From positions 94,787,804-94,851,803 of the forward strand of contig CM057826.1 in assembly GCA_030068075.1 (NCBI GenBank): a stretch of DNA of 64,000 bases, given 5' to 3'. The position numbers and the translations under genes are program-made. Shown here piece by piece: positions 22,529 through 35,527 of the stretch. The notes below the pieces were generated by a model. It saw only the letters and a list, made by a program, of their open reading frames with translations. It was not told the DNA's origin and ran no database searches. Numbering within the stretch: the first letter of the stretch is position 1; the number at the start of each line of letters is the position of its first letter. Source of the DNA: Paguma larvata (lineage: Eukaryota > Chordata > Mammalia > Carnivora > Viverridae).

Positions 22529-23549
22529 TGAAGGATTAAGCAAGAGACTGGTAGTAACTCTTATAAAAAGTTTTGAGATGTAACATGTGTTATTGAAAAG
22601 TGGAACATTATTTGAGTAATAAAGATTAAAGCAGTACAGATGTAAATTTTTGAACTAATTTTATTTCTAACACTTGAGTTGCTCTGAGGCAATTTGCTAT
22701 GACAAATATTTTTTTTATTTATTTTTTGAAAATCTAATTGGCTTTATTAAACAATTCATGAGTCGGATAGCACCCCATCTAGCAAGTTGAGACGCAATTC
22801 AACAAATGTTTTTAATTAAAACATGTTTTAAAAAACGTATCTTGATTTTTATACTTAGAATTTGCTTCATAGTATATGCCCCTTGTATGATCTGGATAAA
22901 AGGATTTTTCAAATAATATTGAGTGTAAAACTAATTTAGAAACTTACATGTTAATTTTTATAATCATCTATAGCTATTTGGGTAAACTCATAGTGTAAAT
23001 ATTTGTGAATCATTTAATTTTTGTAAATAGGAAGCCATGTAATAATAAACTTTTAGAAAGCCTTTCTTCTGTAAACGTATAAGCCACATTGTAGTTTAAA
23101 GCTGTGAATAATTGGTAAGTAGACTAAGTAGATATTAATAAATCTGCATCATTAGCAAATTCAGTATATTATGATAAAACAAGGAATAGGGAAAGGTATA
23201 CATTCACGATGCCATTTCTGAGTGTGACTTAAGAGAACTTTGTGCTTTGCATACTTGTCTGTACTTGTTTATTTGGGTTTCAAAGAGTTGTAGTTGAAAC
23301 ACCTGTTTTGGTCACTTAACAGGTGCAAAACATGCACACATACAGCATGCGCACACATGAAAACAAGAAGAACCTGTCTGATTTGAGGTACCACAGGCAT
23401 TCTTGTTGCTATGGATCATGCATTAGCTTTTATTTCTTGATTATTGATTATGAATTTTTCCTGGCATAAAGAAAATTGGCTGTAATGCCCATTTCTTTCC
23501 TCTCTGTTATAGCTTTAGTATTATACTGGTTTAAAATTTTGTGAATGTT

Positions 23550-23655
23550 GGAGTGCCTGACTAACTCAGTCTGAAGAACCTACTTTTCTTGATCTCAAAG
23601 TTGTGAGTTAAAGCCCCGAGTTAGGTGTAGAGATCATTTAAAAATAAAATCTTAA
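23550..23655 (+). mobile_element. Old carnivore SINE
   Basis: Short sense copy without the cat-specific middle: gagtgcctgactaactcagt through tgtagagatcatttaaaaat. Strongly diverged. Confidence 0.75.
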
Positions 23656-24570
23656 AATCGTGTGAATATTGGTTGTGATATTCAGAAAAGAGTCTAAAAA
23701 TTGAAAAAATGGGTAACAGTTTTCTATTATATAAAAAAGAGATGAACTAAAATTCCAGAATCCGAATGCTTTGGATCCAAGCTGACCTCAATTCAGATAC
23801 TATAGCTTCTGCTCTGTGTGACATATGTGCCTTTCGGCATGATAATTTACCTCCCTTAGTGTGCATGAGTAATACATGAGACAATATGTGTAAGATTACT
23901 TACCAGAGTATCTGATACATTTTCTCATTTATGACAGTAGAAAAAGAAAGGGCGTTAGAGTGACAACTAAATTTACTAAATTATACCTGTTGTTTTTGGA
24001 TGAACGATTCTGTATTCAGTGAGAGTTGCTAAATGTGCACATAAAGAGAGTAGCCTAATTTGTGTATTAAATCAGGGTCAACCCTCTTACTAATGATTAA
24101 AGATGTCAGTAAGTAGAACTAATTTCTATATTTTTAACCGAGATGACTTTTAAAAGCTTTAATCAGTTGATTTAGATTACAGGGATTTTTTTTTTTTTTT
24201 TTCTGTTTTAAGCATACTCTATTTTGCTTGTTTTTCTTAGTAAAGCTGAACCTGAATTCTTTGCAGGTCCCCATTTTGTATTTTCTCCTCAATTGAAGAA
24301 GAATACATAAAGCATATATTTCTTCCATATCATTGATTTCTTTGCTTCATTGAACAGTGAATACGTTTAATCTTTGAGTTTCAGAGCAGTGTGACTTAAG
24401 CTGAGATAACAGAGTTTTGGTGGATTTTAAGTTTTTAGAAAAAAGATTCAGCAGCAAGATTTCAGATATATTATACAGATTTTTCCTTCCTGACTTCTAA
24501 AAATAGTTTATTCATAGACAAAGAGAAATCATTGTTAATTATTATTGTTATTAATAATTATTTAAGTTTA

Positions 24571-24760
24571 GGGGAGCCTGGGTGGCTCAGTCGATTATGC
24601 GTCGTCCTACTCTTGATTTCATCTCAGGTCCTGACCTGCATCAGAATTATGAGATCAAGACCCTTTCAGGCTCCACACTGGGTATGGTTCCTGCTTAGGA
24701 TTCTCTCTTTCCCTCTCACTCTGCTCAACCTGTGCTCATGCTCTTTCTCTAAAAAAAAAA
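24571..24760 (+). mobile_element. Carnivore SINE
   Basis: Sense: head ggggagcctgggtggctcag, CT-rich region ending in a 10-A tail at 24751-24760. Confidence 0.9.
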
Positions 24761-25504
24761 TACTATTTAATTTTTTCATGTAAATATGTGATATGTGCCA
24801 ATTAAGCAACATATCAGTGAAAATTTAAATTTAATATGAATTCCAAAAATAAATTGTTTGAGTTATTAAACTAATATTTAGGGAAAAAACTCAAATGATA
24901 TTCCAAACTTAACAGCAAAGTTTTTTTGTTTTTTTATTGTTTTTTTCTCTAGGCCAGGAACAGGGAGGTAGTAAGGATATATTTCCTAATTCATTCTTCA
25001 TTATTACTAAAGAATATTAAATATTGGAACCTAAGTTTAGTAATTTTACTATTTAAGCATGCATCGTTATATTGATTCTCAAAATTAATATCAAATTGTT
25101 AAAGCATGTTGATGATGAGAGGAGCTACTTCTTATTGAGGATCACCCAAATACTAACAGTTGTGTTAGGTGCTTCATGTGCTTGTGAAGGTTCTTCCTGG
25201 TGTCTTGATAGGTGAGGGAAGTGTTGGGTTACAGTAAAGGCGATGGAGGTTTAGATTAAATTTAAGTTACTTGCATGAGACTCTACTACCTTTTAGTTCT
25301 TGGATTCTTAGGATTCAATTTTATGTTGATTCTGCTTTCGCTCAGTTCTATTGGTAGACTCTGAGTATTTGGAAATCATTCCCATAAGCTCACCTCCTGC
25401 AGATTAGAGTGTATCATTTGAGTTCTACTGTCATATATACACAAGACAAATACGAATTCATCTTTCCGTCCATGGGCTCTCAAAAAGAGTATTATATTAT
25501 TTTG

Positions 25505-25615
25505 CTTACTGTTTGAGTGGTGGATTCTGGGATCTGACAAATATGGGATTGAATCTTGGCACTACTGCTTATACTACTTAATAACTGTGTGACCTTGATA
25601 AGTTACTTAGTGGAG
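25505..25615 (+). mobile_element. MIR fragment
   Basis: gattctgggatctgacaaat, gggattgaatcttggcacta and aactgtgtgaccttgataag follow the MIR core in sense. Confidence 0.7.
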
Positions 25616-26084
25616 GAAAGATGACAGTATGCTGTATATGTGCCTTCCCCTTCACATCACCCTACCCACCCCCGCAAAAACAAAACAAAAACCATCAAGC
25701 AAGCAAAATAACCCAGTCATGATGAACCAAGAGTATTACAGTTGATGAGTTCCCATCATTCCAGCTCATTCAGTTCAATTTACAGTTAATTCCTCATTTT
25801 ACCACCTGCCCTTGTGAGAACACAGGGCAGAGTGGGCCTTTTTCTCTTCTTATGTCATCAGATGGCCCTTCATTGCCTTTTCTTGCTTTTGGGCCTTTGT
25901 TAAGGCTTTCTTGACAGATTTTAGTAGTTTTTGATATCTGGAAGAAGTTGGAGGTTTCTCTTCTTTGCTTCGCAGGTAGCCCTTTTACTCCTTATAATAA
26001 CTGTGTATCACTTCATTTCACACGCACACACACTGTCACATAACCGGAAGTTCTATCTTACAGGACTTCTTCACCAATAATTAT

Positions 26085-26310
26085 GTGGTGGTAGTGTTAA
26101 CTAACAGTTTTGAGGATTAATGTGTGTCAGATACAGTGATGAGCATTATACACTTTATCTCATTTACTCTCACAGTCTTATAAGATTCTTATCCTATTTT
26201 TATAGATTAAGAAATTGAGACAAATTAAGTAACTTGTCCAAGGTCAAATTGCTAATCATTGAAGGAGCCAGCATTCAGACCCAGGTCTGTCTGACCTGAA
26301 CACCAGTTTT
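26085..26310 (+). mobile_element. MIR element
   Basis: Sense: tgtgtcagatacagtgatga, tttatctcatttactctcac, gaaattgagacaaattaagt, aacttgtccaaggtcaaatt and cattcagacccaggtctgtc are in canonical MIR-like order. Ancient mammal-wide SINE. Confidence 0.75.
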
Positions 26311-27001
26311 TTGGCCAACAAGCACATCTGCCATCCTATAAGTATGTATTTATGTGAATAATATTTTGTTGCCTTAAATCATTGGGCTTCTTGAATCACA
26401 GTATTCCTTTAGTTTTTATATGTTCTTCATATCTCTAGTGTTTATTTTAGACCATAAGCTCCCCTAAAAACTCAGATACACAACTTTGTAGGTATCAGCA
26501 AAGCCTTGGGCACATAAATTTTCCAATTGAAATAATTTACAGTATTGTAAAACAAATTTTATGGGGGAAATTTGTGATTTTTGAAGTTGTTTTTCCTTTA
26601 GTCTTCATGACTGGTCTTAGAATGATTACTGACAAAAATCAGTAAGTTCTATATTCTTTATCAATTTTTTTGTTCTCCTTGGTATTCATTCCAAAATAAT
26701 TTGCTAACTAGAAGAAAAGTTTAAGAAAGATGATTCTGTGATTTAAATGCTCTCATTATATTGGAAGTTGCATAACTTGGTGTGACATTAGACATAGCTA
26801 GCCCATGTGGAAGAAAGATATTCCTGAGGTCATTCTTATATTCAAAGAATCTATTTCGATTTCAAATATACCAAGGGGCATACATAGACGAAACCAGTAA
26901 TTTTATTTTGAAATAGTGTGCTAGCTCTATTCTGTGGAGTCCATTCATATTCTGCATTTCTCTGTAAGATTTGAGACTCTGCTAAATAAATGATTTTTAA
27001 A

Positions 27002-27217
27002 TTTTTTTATTGTTTTTTAATTTATTTTTGAGAGCAGGAGAGACAAATCAGGAGTGGGGGAGGGTCAGAGAGAGAGAGGGAGACACAGAATCTGAAGCAG
27101 GATCCAGGCTCTGAGCTGTCAGCACAGAGCCCGACGCGGGGCTCGAACCCACAGACTGTGAGATCATGACCCGAGCCAAAGTCGGACGCCCAACTGACTG
27201 AGCCACCCAGGCGCCCA
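27002..27217 (-). mobile_element. Young cat-type SINE
   Basis: Full-length antisense copy with CpGs retained (ccgacgcggggctcgaaccc), bounded by perfect 18-bp repeats aaataaatgatttttaaa at 26984-27001 and 27218-27235. Confidence 0.96.
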
Positions 27218-28275
27218 AAATAAATGATTTTTAAAAACAAGGTTTTTTTCCTAGTCTTTTCATCTCTTGGGCATCTCTCATGTTGTCAAGGTCAAGTGAG
27301 ATTGTGTTCATGAAAATTATTTGAAGACTAAAAGCTGTATGAATGTAAAGATAAGGTGTTGTTTTTATTTGGATTGAATATATTTTTCTAACAAGAATTG
27401 TCTGTTATCAAAGGGCCTCTGAGCATTTTCTGCATAATTAGCTTCTCAAGGAAATGTGATAAGCTATCTGTTGATGCTGTTATCTAAAAGAATCATAGGA
27501 TTATTGCGAGGATCTTCTACAATTGCAATAAATGTGATTTTAACTAAACAGTTTCTTGCCGTGAAAGGAATATACTGCCCTACCCTACCACCCTACCCCT
27601 CAAAAAAAACTAGCTGAAAGGATCTCCTGGCACTAGCAGATTTAAGAATCATATTGAAAAAGTTATGTTTTTTGACTCAGATAGAATTTGTTTGTGGTAA
27701 TCATGACATTCTTTTATTTCCATAAGGAAAAACCTTAGTAGATCTGAAATGTTGGCGATCAGGGGCCACACCAATTTTTCCCACATTTTGGAAATTATCC
27801 AAGATATGAGGAGTCATAGGAAGATACACAGGCCAGAAGTGTACGTAGTGGAAATCTGCATGTAGGCAGTTGTTCCATGATTTAATGTTCATTGATTTAT
27901 TCCTATCCCTTTGTGAAGGCCCACTGATTCATACCTGAAGTTCTATTGAATACTTTCAGAAGAAAGGTTTATTCTTAGCCTGAGAAGTTTAGGGATTTCT
28001 GAGGAAATTAGGAGGAAAACAATTTTTGAAAAGAACTTACACATTTTACTTGAAATGAAATGGAGTATGAAAACAGTTTCTTACCAAAATATGCTCATAG
28101 TCGAGCCACCTAAATGATACCCAAGACTCATTTTAAAAATCTCTTTAAAAACTGTGTTGCTTTTAACAGATACTGGAGATTCTATACCTGTCTGCTTTAG
28201 GGATGATTATCATATAAACTTAGCTTTGCATTTTGAATCTGATCTACTTGGCAAAGCCTTAAGAATGCAAATATA

Positions 28276-28525
28276 GGGGCACCTGGGTGGCTCAGTTGGT
28301 TGGGCGTCCGACTTCGGCTCAGGTCATGATCTCGCAGTCTGTGAGTTCGAGCCCCGCGTCAGGCTCTGTGCTGACAGCTCAGAGCCTGGATCCTGCTTCA
28401 GATTCTGTGTCTCCCTCTCTCTCTCTCCCCTGCTCACACTGTGTGTGTGTCTCTCTCTCTTAAAAATAAATAAACATTAAAAAAAAAAATTTAAAGTATG
28501 ATCAACAGATTAAATTAAAAAAAAA
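28276..28525 (+). mobile_element. Cat-type SINE with a 3' extension between two A tails
   Basis: Full-length sense SINE with a first A tail at about 28478-28489, then about 27 nt of non-SINE sequence (28490-28516) and a second A tail. The whole is bounded by perfect 15-bp repeats aagaatgcaaatata at 28261-28275 and 28526-28540. Confidence 0.93.
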
Positions 28526-28570
28526 AAGAATGCAAATATAACTTTCTACTGCCATTTTTAGTTTAGTTTT

Positions 28571-28670
28571 GTTTTTATTTAAGTAATCTCTACACCCAAC
28601 GTGGGATTCGAACTCGTGACCCTAAGATCAAGAGTTGCGCACTTTTCTGATCGAGCAAGTGAGGCATTCC
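28571..28670 (-). mobile_element. Old carnivore SINE
   Basis: Antisense short type: atttaagtaatctctacacc, gggattcgaactcgtgaccc, gatcaagagttgcgcac. Resembles the SINE head of the composite at 18496-18597. Confidence 0.8.
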
Positions 28671-29342
28671 TGGTGTATTTTTTATATTAATTTCATGAGA
28701 TTAGTGGATTACTAGTTCTCCATTTACCTATTTGCAGCATACCATTGTGATGGAGGGAAGAAGATGGAATCAAATTTTACTTTTCTCTTGCATTTCGAGA
28801 GTTTTAATTTTTGAGAGAAGGTTTGAGAACATATGAAAAGATTAACAGCTACTGAAGTAGTCAGAGGTCTGTCATTTTCTCATGTTAGCTGTACAAAAAC
28901 CCAAGTAGTTGGGAACACAACTGAACTACAAAGAACTAGTGAAGAAAGTTCCTTATGTCTCTGGATGTTTCTCTCATTTAGTCAAGACGTTGGTCCTTCC
29001 TACCAGTGAGTTAATTGCTAAATTGCTTACAGTAGTAATTCATACATGATTAGTAAATTTTTTTTTAACACCTAAATGTAGATACCATCAGTCAACAGTT
29101 TTGTGGTTTGAAGCGAAATCAAGGAAAGCAAAATACCAACCCTCTTTAATATTGTTAATGTTCTGGAATAAAAAATAGCTTAACTGCCAAGGGCTTTCAA
29201 AATAACTTTGTAAGGTTTCGTTACCTAGAATTTTTGAAAGCTGAATTCACCTGAGCTGACATCCGTAGTTTGTACTTCCATATGATGTCTAAATATTCAG
29301 TAAACTATATCATATAGAATATATCATTAGAGGGAATATAAA

Positions 29343-29360
29343 TATGATATATATATCATA
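29343..29360. repeat. 18-bp AT palindrome in a short duplicated segment
   Basis: tatgatatatatatcata is its own reverse complement. The surrounding 29305-29378 contains two copies of catatag, agggaatat and atcattag. Confidence 0.85.
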
Positions 29361-29549
29361 TAGAGGGAATATCATTAGCTTAGAATTTTCAGCAATGCTC
29401 TTTTATTTGTGGAAGGTGTTTATCTTTTACAAAGATGGCAAAAGAGGAATCAGAGGATTTTACATCAATGAAAAAAGAAGATATGTAGGTAGCTAATCAC
29501 ATTAACCATGTTAGCTAGTTGAGATCTAGCTTGACAACATTGTATGACA

Positions 29550-30110
29550 AAAAGACAGGGAGAGCCCTGCAAATCAGTAAGAAAAGTTTATACAGCTCAG
29601 TTAAAAATAGTTGGGGCACTTGGGTGGCTCAGTCAGTTAAGCATCTGACTCTTGATTTCAGCTCAGGTCATGATGTCAACGATTCATGGGTTCAAACCTC
29701 ACAATGGGTTCTCTGCAGAGCCTGCTTAGGATTCTCTCTCTCTCCCTCTCTCTCTCTGCCCCTTGCCTGCTTGAGTTCTCTTTCTCAAAATAAATAAACT
29801 TAAAAAAAAATAATAACCAAAAGACTGGAACTGGCACTCTATAAAACAGGATATTGAAATGGGTAATAAGCATATGAAAAGGTACTCTGTGCCGTTAGTC
29901 ATCAGGGAAATGCACATTTAAACCACAGTGAGGTACCACCATCTGCCAGACAAGGTGACTTTAAACAACGATAATAATAAATAAATAAAAAGAAAAAAGG
30001 TCTTAATACCAAGTGTTGGTGAAGATGTAGAGTAACAGGTGTAAGTTGGTGCAGACACTTTGGAAGACTTTCCTAGGATCTGCTAAAGCTAAACATAGTT
30101 GACCAGATCA
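29550..30110 (+). mobile_element. Old L1 ORF2 C-terminal fragment, split by a SINE
   Basis: Sense: gtaataagcatatgaaaagg, gtcatcagggaaatgcacat, aaaccacagtgaggtaccac and aataccaagtgttggtgaag are typical L1 ORF2 sequence. SINE at 29613-29811 interrupts it. Confidence 0.75.
29613..29811 (+). mobile_element. Carnivore SINE
   Basis: Sense: head ggggcacttgggtggctcag, CT-rich segment, A tail at about 29802-29810. Confidence 0.92.
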
Positions 30111-30728
30111 GATGAATATTGAAAATTTGAAAAAAAAGATTTCTCTATCCCTTGGTATTTGTTTTCTAAAACTAGTGGGAAAAATTGTTTAACAGACTTC
30201 CTTTATGCAGCTTCATTTGATAGTTGTCTAGTTATTTCTCACGTCCATTTTAATGTCACTGAGAAAAAAGACCTTTGGACCTCCTGACTCTCTTAGGAAG
30301 GAGAACTTTTTTTTTAAGAGAAATCTGAATTTCAGAGTGTCAGAATTATTTAGAATCCTCTTTTGCATCACTGATTGTGTCAACAGCTTTTGCTACAGAG
30401 GAAGTACTTGGTACCTTACTAATTTCCCCTTTAGCTGTAAGGATGTGTTATGGAATCTAAAGCCTGAAATTATACGTGCAGTAAAGGAAGTTCTGAAATC
30501 AAGAAGAGAATGGGGGTAGCTGTTGTTACCCTCTACTTCTATAATACCATATTGTATTTGGGCATTTTGGGGGATTGTAATAGGTAGTGTCTTATTTTCT
30601 TCTGCTCTTCTGACATTCTTTTAACATTTAACTAGGGTATGTGATAAGGACCTGGTTAACTCCTCCAGTCTCATTTCAGTACAACACTTTATCTGTATTT
30701 CTGTAAAGGAAAAGCTTGTCTCTTTAAG

Positions 30729-30921
30729 TTCATTTATTTATTCTTGAGAGAGAGAGCATGAGGAGGGGAAGGACAGAGAGAAGGAGAGAGAGAATCGCAA
30801 GCAGGCTCCACACTGCCAGCACAGAGCCTGATGTGGGGCTTGAAGTCACCAACTGTGAAATTATGACCTGAGCCGAAACCAAGAATCGGACACTTAACTG
30901 ACTGAGCCACCTAGGCACCCC
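30729..30921 (-). mobile_element. Carnivore SINE
   Basis: Antisense: attcttgagagagagagcat tail region through agccacctaggcacccc. Confidence 0.92.
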
Positions 30922-30964
30922 TGATATTGGTTTTTAAATTATGATACAAGAATGACTAGGATCT

Positions 30965-31034
30965 GAAAAGAAAAAAGTCTATAGGACTGAAAAGAAAAAA
31001 GTCTATAGGACTAAAAAGAAAGTCTATAGGACTA
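30965..31034 (+). repeat. Tandem triplication of a 24-bp unit
   Basis: Two near-identical 24-bp units containing gaaaagaaaaaagtctatag followed by a third, shortened copy (aaaaagaaagtctatagg). Confidence 0.9.
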
Positions 31035-31379
31035 ATCTGAGCAAATGTTCTATTTTCCAGTATTATTTGAGAAAAATATCTTGAGAGGAAGCAAATAGTA
31101 TTCTTGGTGGAGGGCTGCTAAGATTTAGGCAGTCATAACATGTTAAAATCCTTTCTAGTATCATTTTCTTAAAATATATTTTAAAATTTCTTTGATTCAT
31201 GAAGTGCTACCATTCCTGGAAATTACTGTGGGTTGGTCCTCTCCTCATTTGGTATGTTACATCAATGAATTGTGTTACAGCTTTCCATCTGGTTCAACAA
31301 AGAGGACTTAGAGTTGGCCTTACATTTGGCCTCCAGTGCATATGTACATTCTTAGCCTAAGTTTTGGTGTTTAGCTTTG

Positions 31380-31500
31380 GCACAGAGAATTACAGTCCTA
31401 GACTACTCATATCATCTTAAACATAAGAAAATTAAGCCCAAGAAGGTAGTAACTGATTGTATAGTTGTCTAGTGGTTACAGTAATTCTAAAGCCTTGTCT
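31380..31500 (+). mobile_element. MIR-like fragment
   Basis: cttaaacataagaaaattaa, agcccaagaaggtagtaact resembles the MIR 3' half; short and diverged. Confidence 0.4.
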
Positions 31501-33230
31501 TCTCCTATCTTTGTGTTCTTGTTACACTGGAGACTCCTGCTGTTTGAGGGAAGGGGGTGTCCATAAGTATTTGAAAGGCTAAATAGATGAGATTTTAGTA
31601 TTTATGGGCATGAAATCGTCATCCCAGATTTTCTTATCTTAAGTAATATGTTTACGTTGACTTAGATAAGAATAAAACTGTTTCCATTGCAATTTAAACG
31701 ATACTTTAAATCACAGTCCTTTTGGTTAAATAGTGTCTTGCTTCTCATGTGGTTTGCTTTAAAATAATATTGAAGGTAGATGTGTGGATGTTCACAGCAT
31801 AGCAAGCTTATTTGGTTTTACTATTGGTTTCAGAATTTTAATTTCTGGGAAATGCTCCATTGTTTTTATATTAGTATTTGATCTTGTATATTCTCTCTTT
31901 ACATAATTAAAATGGAAAGAGACAGTGTAGTTGGAAGTAGGGTGAACTTTGCCACTAATAACTAGATGGTTTTTGGCACCATGAGGAAGTTACTTAATTT
32001 ATCTCAATTTCTTTGCTGTGTTTCTGCTGGAGAGTGTTATTAGGAAAAAGAATGAGCTTTTCAAAAGGTAGGTGCTGTTAAAATAAGTCATCCTTTTTGC
32101 TATATTTTTTAACCACTGCCTTTGAATTCTAGATGGGATGCTGAACAGATTGTAGAAAATGAGAATATATGAGTTTATCTTCCACATAATTAAGCCAAAT
32201 CATAAATTTTAATTGTGACTTTGAGGAAGTTTTCTTTTCAGATCAGTTCTTAGGCACTTCTGTTGTTTTATTAAATTCATAAGTTTGAACTATATGACTT
32301 AATTTATTGTGCTTTTAATTTTTCTGAAAAAATGAAAATACAGAAGGCAAAGGTACATATAAAGGAATTAGTCTAAAGGTTTCTTTTGTACTCTGACCAG
32401 TAGTGACCTTTCTGTCAGTTTTCCAAGTGTACTGCTACTTGGAAAATGCTACTGATCCCATCTAGTGGCCAAAAGAGTGTAGCTTTTGGTTTTGGTTTTG
32501 GTTTTGGTTTTTTTGGTTGGGAACTTTTTTTTTTAGGAGGGGGTTAATAAAAAGGAACATTATAATAAAGGCGTGTATTTGGAACACAAATTTGGAAAAG
32601 AAGGATATTTTTGGAAAGCATTTTGTGAGGAAATTTAATCAGATATATTTAAAGGGAAATATTCTTGTAACTATATTTGAATTCTGCATTATTAATTTTA
32701 GATAGAATTTTATGTTTTCAAAATAATATATATTTGTGATTAGAGATTTTAAGTAAGCTCAACTTTGTTTTTCTTGTGGAAAAGTAAGTGGCGTTAAGAA
32801 AAATCCAGCATGCCTTCGAAGTTTCCCAATCATACCAATGAGATTTTAAAGGCATGTTATAGTTTTTAAGAACATTTAACAGAATAACAGTTGTGACAGT
32901 AAAGTAATTTTTTCCATTTTCATCCTTGCTTCCCTTACCCCACATCACCTTCAAATAACATACCTTATAAATTCAGGGTGAATATTGTTGCCTTTAAAGT
33001 GAGCATATGGGGAAGACAAAGGAGATGCCAGGAACGTTGTCCCTTCTCAGAATAGTTTCATAACTTTTCTTTTAGAAATATTTTTAGCACTTACGACCAA
33101 ATGTTTTTAAAATATTGTTGCCTTTGGTGTTAGATTAGATGGTTTTAGAGAAATCTAAAAAGTAAATCAGAGCCACATCACATGAATAAGAAAGGAAGTC
33201 AGGCTTAATTATACAGTTTGAAGCTATTCC

Positions 33231-33447
33231 TTTTTTTTTTTTTTTTTTCCATTTTTTTTTAATTATCTTAGAGAGCGAGAACACGAGTTGGGGGAGAGGA
33301 GGCAGAGGGAGAGTGAGAGATTCCCAAACAAGCTCCCAGCTGACAGCTCAGAGTCCAATACGGGGCTCGATCCCATGACTCTGGAATCATGACCTGAGCC
33401 AAAATCAAGAGGTGGATGCTCAACCAACTGAGCCACTAAGGCATCCC
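33231..33447 (-). mobile_element. Carnivore SINE
   Basis: Antisense: long T runs, gagcgagaacacgagttggg, and a diverged head gccactaaggcatccc. Confidence 0.9.
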
Positions 33448-34292
33448 TTGAATCTGTTCCTTTAAAGTAATGAGATTGTTCTCGAATTTTTATTCTGTGA
33501 TTCCCAAAGGTGATTTGATCCATTTTGTGGCTGTGTCATAAAATCCCTTAAATCTAAATGTTGTGGTAATACCATTAAGAATGTTTTATGCAATGTCAGT
33601 ATCATTACACAATTACAGGCATTTCCAGAATGACTAGATTTTAAACAGTAAGGATTCCTTTGTGTGTGTATGTGTATTTGTTAAACATTTACTTATTTAA
33701 AGTTATCTTAGTGCAGTTCTTAACCTAAATAGAGTGACAAATGAATCTCCATTGTCTAAATAGAATAACCATGCAATTGTTTAGTAAATTTCTTTTTCAT
33801 TGGAATGATTTTATATATTTCATAATGGAATTTATTTAAGTGAAACTTTCTTAGAGGTAGAAATACAATCACACCAAACTCTCAGGCTCCACATTCATTT
33901 ACTATCCATTACTTAAAATGTACAACACTATCAATATTGCTACAGTACGGTCTCTGTTCTATCATATCTTAATTGTGAGGACGTATTACTTGTTTTGAAA
34001 TAGTGGAACCTGAAAAAATAGACAGGGAGATAAGAAGTATGTTTTATGATGAAGAAACTTTTAGAAAAACTTTGTTGTATTTCTATTTTGTTTCAAGATC
34101 TTAAAAGAAAAGATCTTTTAAAAATAAGCAGTTTTTAGTTCCCCTAAGACCCATTGATAAAATGCAACTAGATGGTAGATTTATTTGGATTTAAATTTCA
34201 GATTGTTTGGTTTTGAATATTTTGCAAATATCCAAAATCTATTTTAATATTATAAAATTTTGATTGTAAATCAAAGGATGGTTTTGTATTTT

Positions 34293-34515
34293 TTTATTAA
34301 AAATTTTTTTTTGACATTTATTTATTTTTGAGAGACATAGAGACATAGTGCGAGCAGGGGAAGGGCAGAGAGAGACGGAGACACAGAATCTGAAGCAGGT
34401 TCCAGGCTCTGAGCCGGCAGCACAGAGCCCAACGTGGGGCTCGAACTCACAGACTGTGAGATCATGACCTGAGCTAAAGTCGGCTGCTTAACTGACTGAG
34501 CCACCCAGGCGCCCC
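34293..34515 (-). mobile_element. Cat-type SINE
   Basis: Full-length antisense copy with head gagccacccaggcgcccc. Target repeat approximately gttttgtattt on both sides with one mismatch. Confidence 0.93.
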
Positions 34516-34669
34516 TGATTTTGTATTTAAAGAGGCAATTCAGATTAATTTCGGTTTAAAAATGAATAACACATAGTTGTCTGAGATCAGTGACTTATGG
34601 AGTACTTTATATTTTTAGTCTTAGAGATTCCTTTAATTTTTAATTCCAGCCTGCTTGCTTGCTTGCTTG

Positions 34670-34882
34670 CTTTCTAAAATGCTTATTTTTGAGAGAGAGA
34701 GAGAGAGAGAGAACAAGCACACAACCAGGGGAGGGGCAGAGAGAGAGGGAGACACAGAATCCCAAGCAAGCTCCAGGCTCTGAGTTGTCAATGCAGAGTC
34801 CAAAGTGTGAGGTCCCATGAACTGTGAGATCATGACCTAAGCAAAAGTCAAGAGCTTAACGGACTGAGCCATCCAGGCACCC
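34670..34882 (-). mobile_element. Carnivore SINE next to a GCTT microsatellite
   Basis: Antisense, preceded by about five units of gctt at 34652-34671; GA tract at about 34691-34712; head gagccatccaggcaccc. Confidence 0.92.
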
Positions 34883-34948
34883 TCAGTCTTCTATATTTAA
34901 ATCAAATCAAAGACTTTACCAGACCGGTACAATTAAACACCACCCTTA

Positions 34949-35170
34949 GGGGCGCCTGGGTGGCTCAGTCGGTTGGGCGGCCGACTTTGGCTCAGGTAAT
35001 GATCTCGCGGTCTGTGAGTTCGAGTCCCGCGTCGGGCTCTGTGCTGATGGCTCGGAGCCTGGAGCCTGCTTCCGATTCTGTGTCTTCCTCTCTCTCTGCC
35101 CTTCCCCTGTTCACGCTGTGCCTCTGTGTCTCTCAAAAATAAACAAACATTTAAAAAAAAAAAAGAAAAG
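34949..35170 (+). mobile_element. Young cat-type SINE
   Basis: Full-length sense copy, CpG-rich (cggttgggcggccgac), perfect 14-bp repeats aaacaccaccctta at 34935-34948 and 35171-35184. Among the best-preserved copies here. Confidence 0.96.
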
Positions 35171-35397
35171 AAACACCACCCTTAGAAAGTTAATGATATT
35201 ATCAAAAGACAGGAGAAGAAACTAGAGCCATTTTAGGTAAAGAACCTAGCTTAGGATATTATTTCGAAAGTCTTATTTTTTGTGAACTACATGATTGCTG
35301 TAATTTGAATTCTCTTTTGGTAAGATTCTGTGATACTGAAACAAGCTTACCATTTTTTGTTTTATTGATGTACAAATTACATTCTTCAAATGTATCC

Positions 35398-35527
35398 TTT
35401 TTTTTTTTTTTTTTTAATTTTTGAGAGAGCACCCTGAGCAAGGTCATGGTCTCGTGACTGTGTAGGTCATGACCTGAGCCAATATCAAGAGTTGAACGTT
35501 TAACAGACTAAGCCACAGAGGTGCCTC
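35398..35527 (-). mobile_element. Carnivore SINE, internally deleted
   Basis: Antisense: T run, then a jump to the tRNA-like half; flanked by perfect 10-bp repeats aaatgtatcc at 35388-35397 and 35529-35538. Confidence 0.9.

Noticed and set aside
32485..32515. TTTTGG repeats resembling ciliate-type telomere sequence.
   Set aside because: Only about four units beside a T run in an intron; an ordinary simple repeat.
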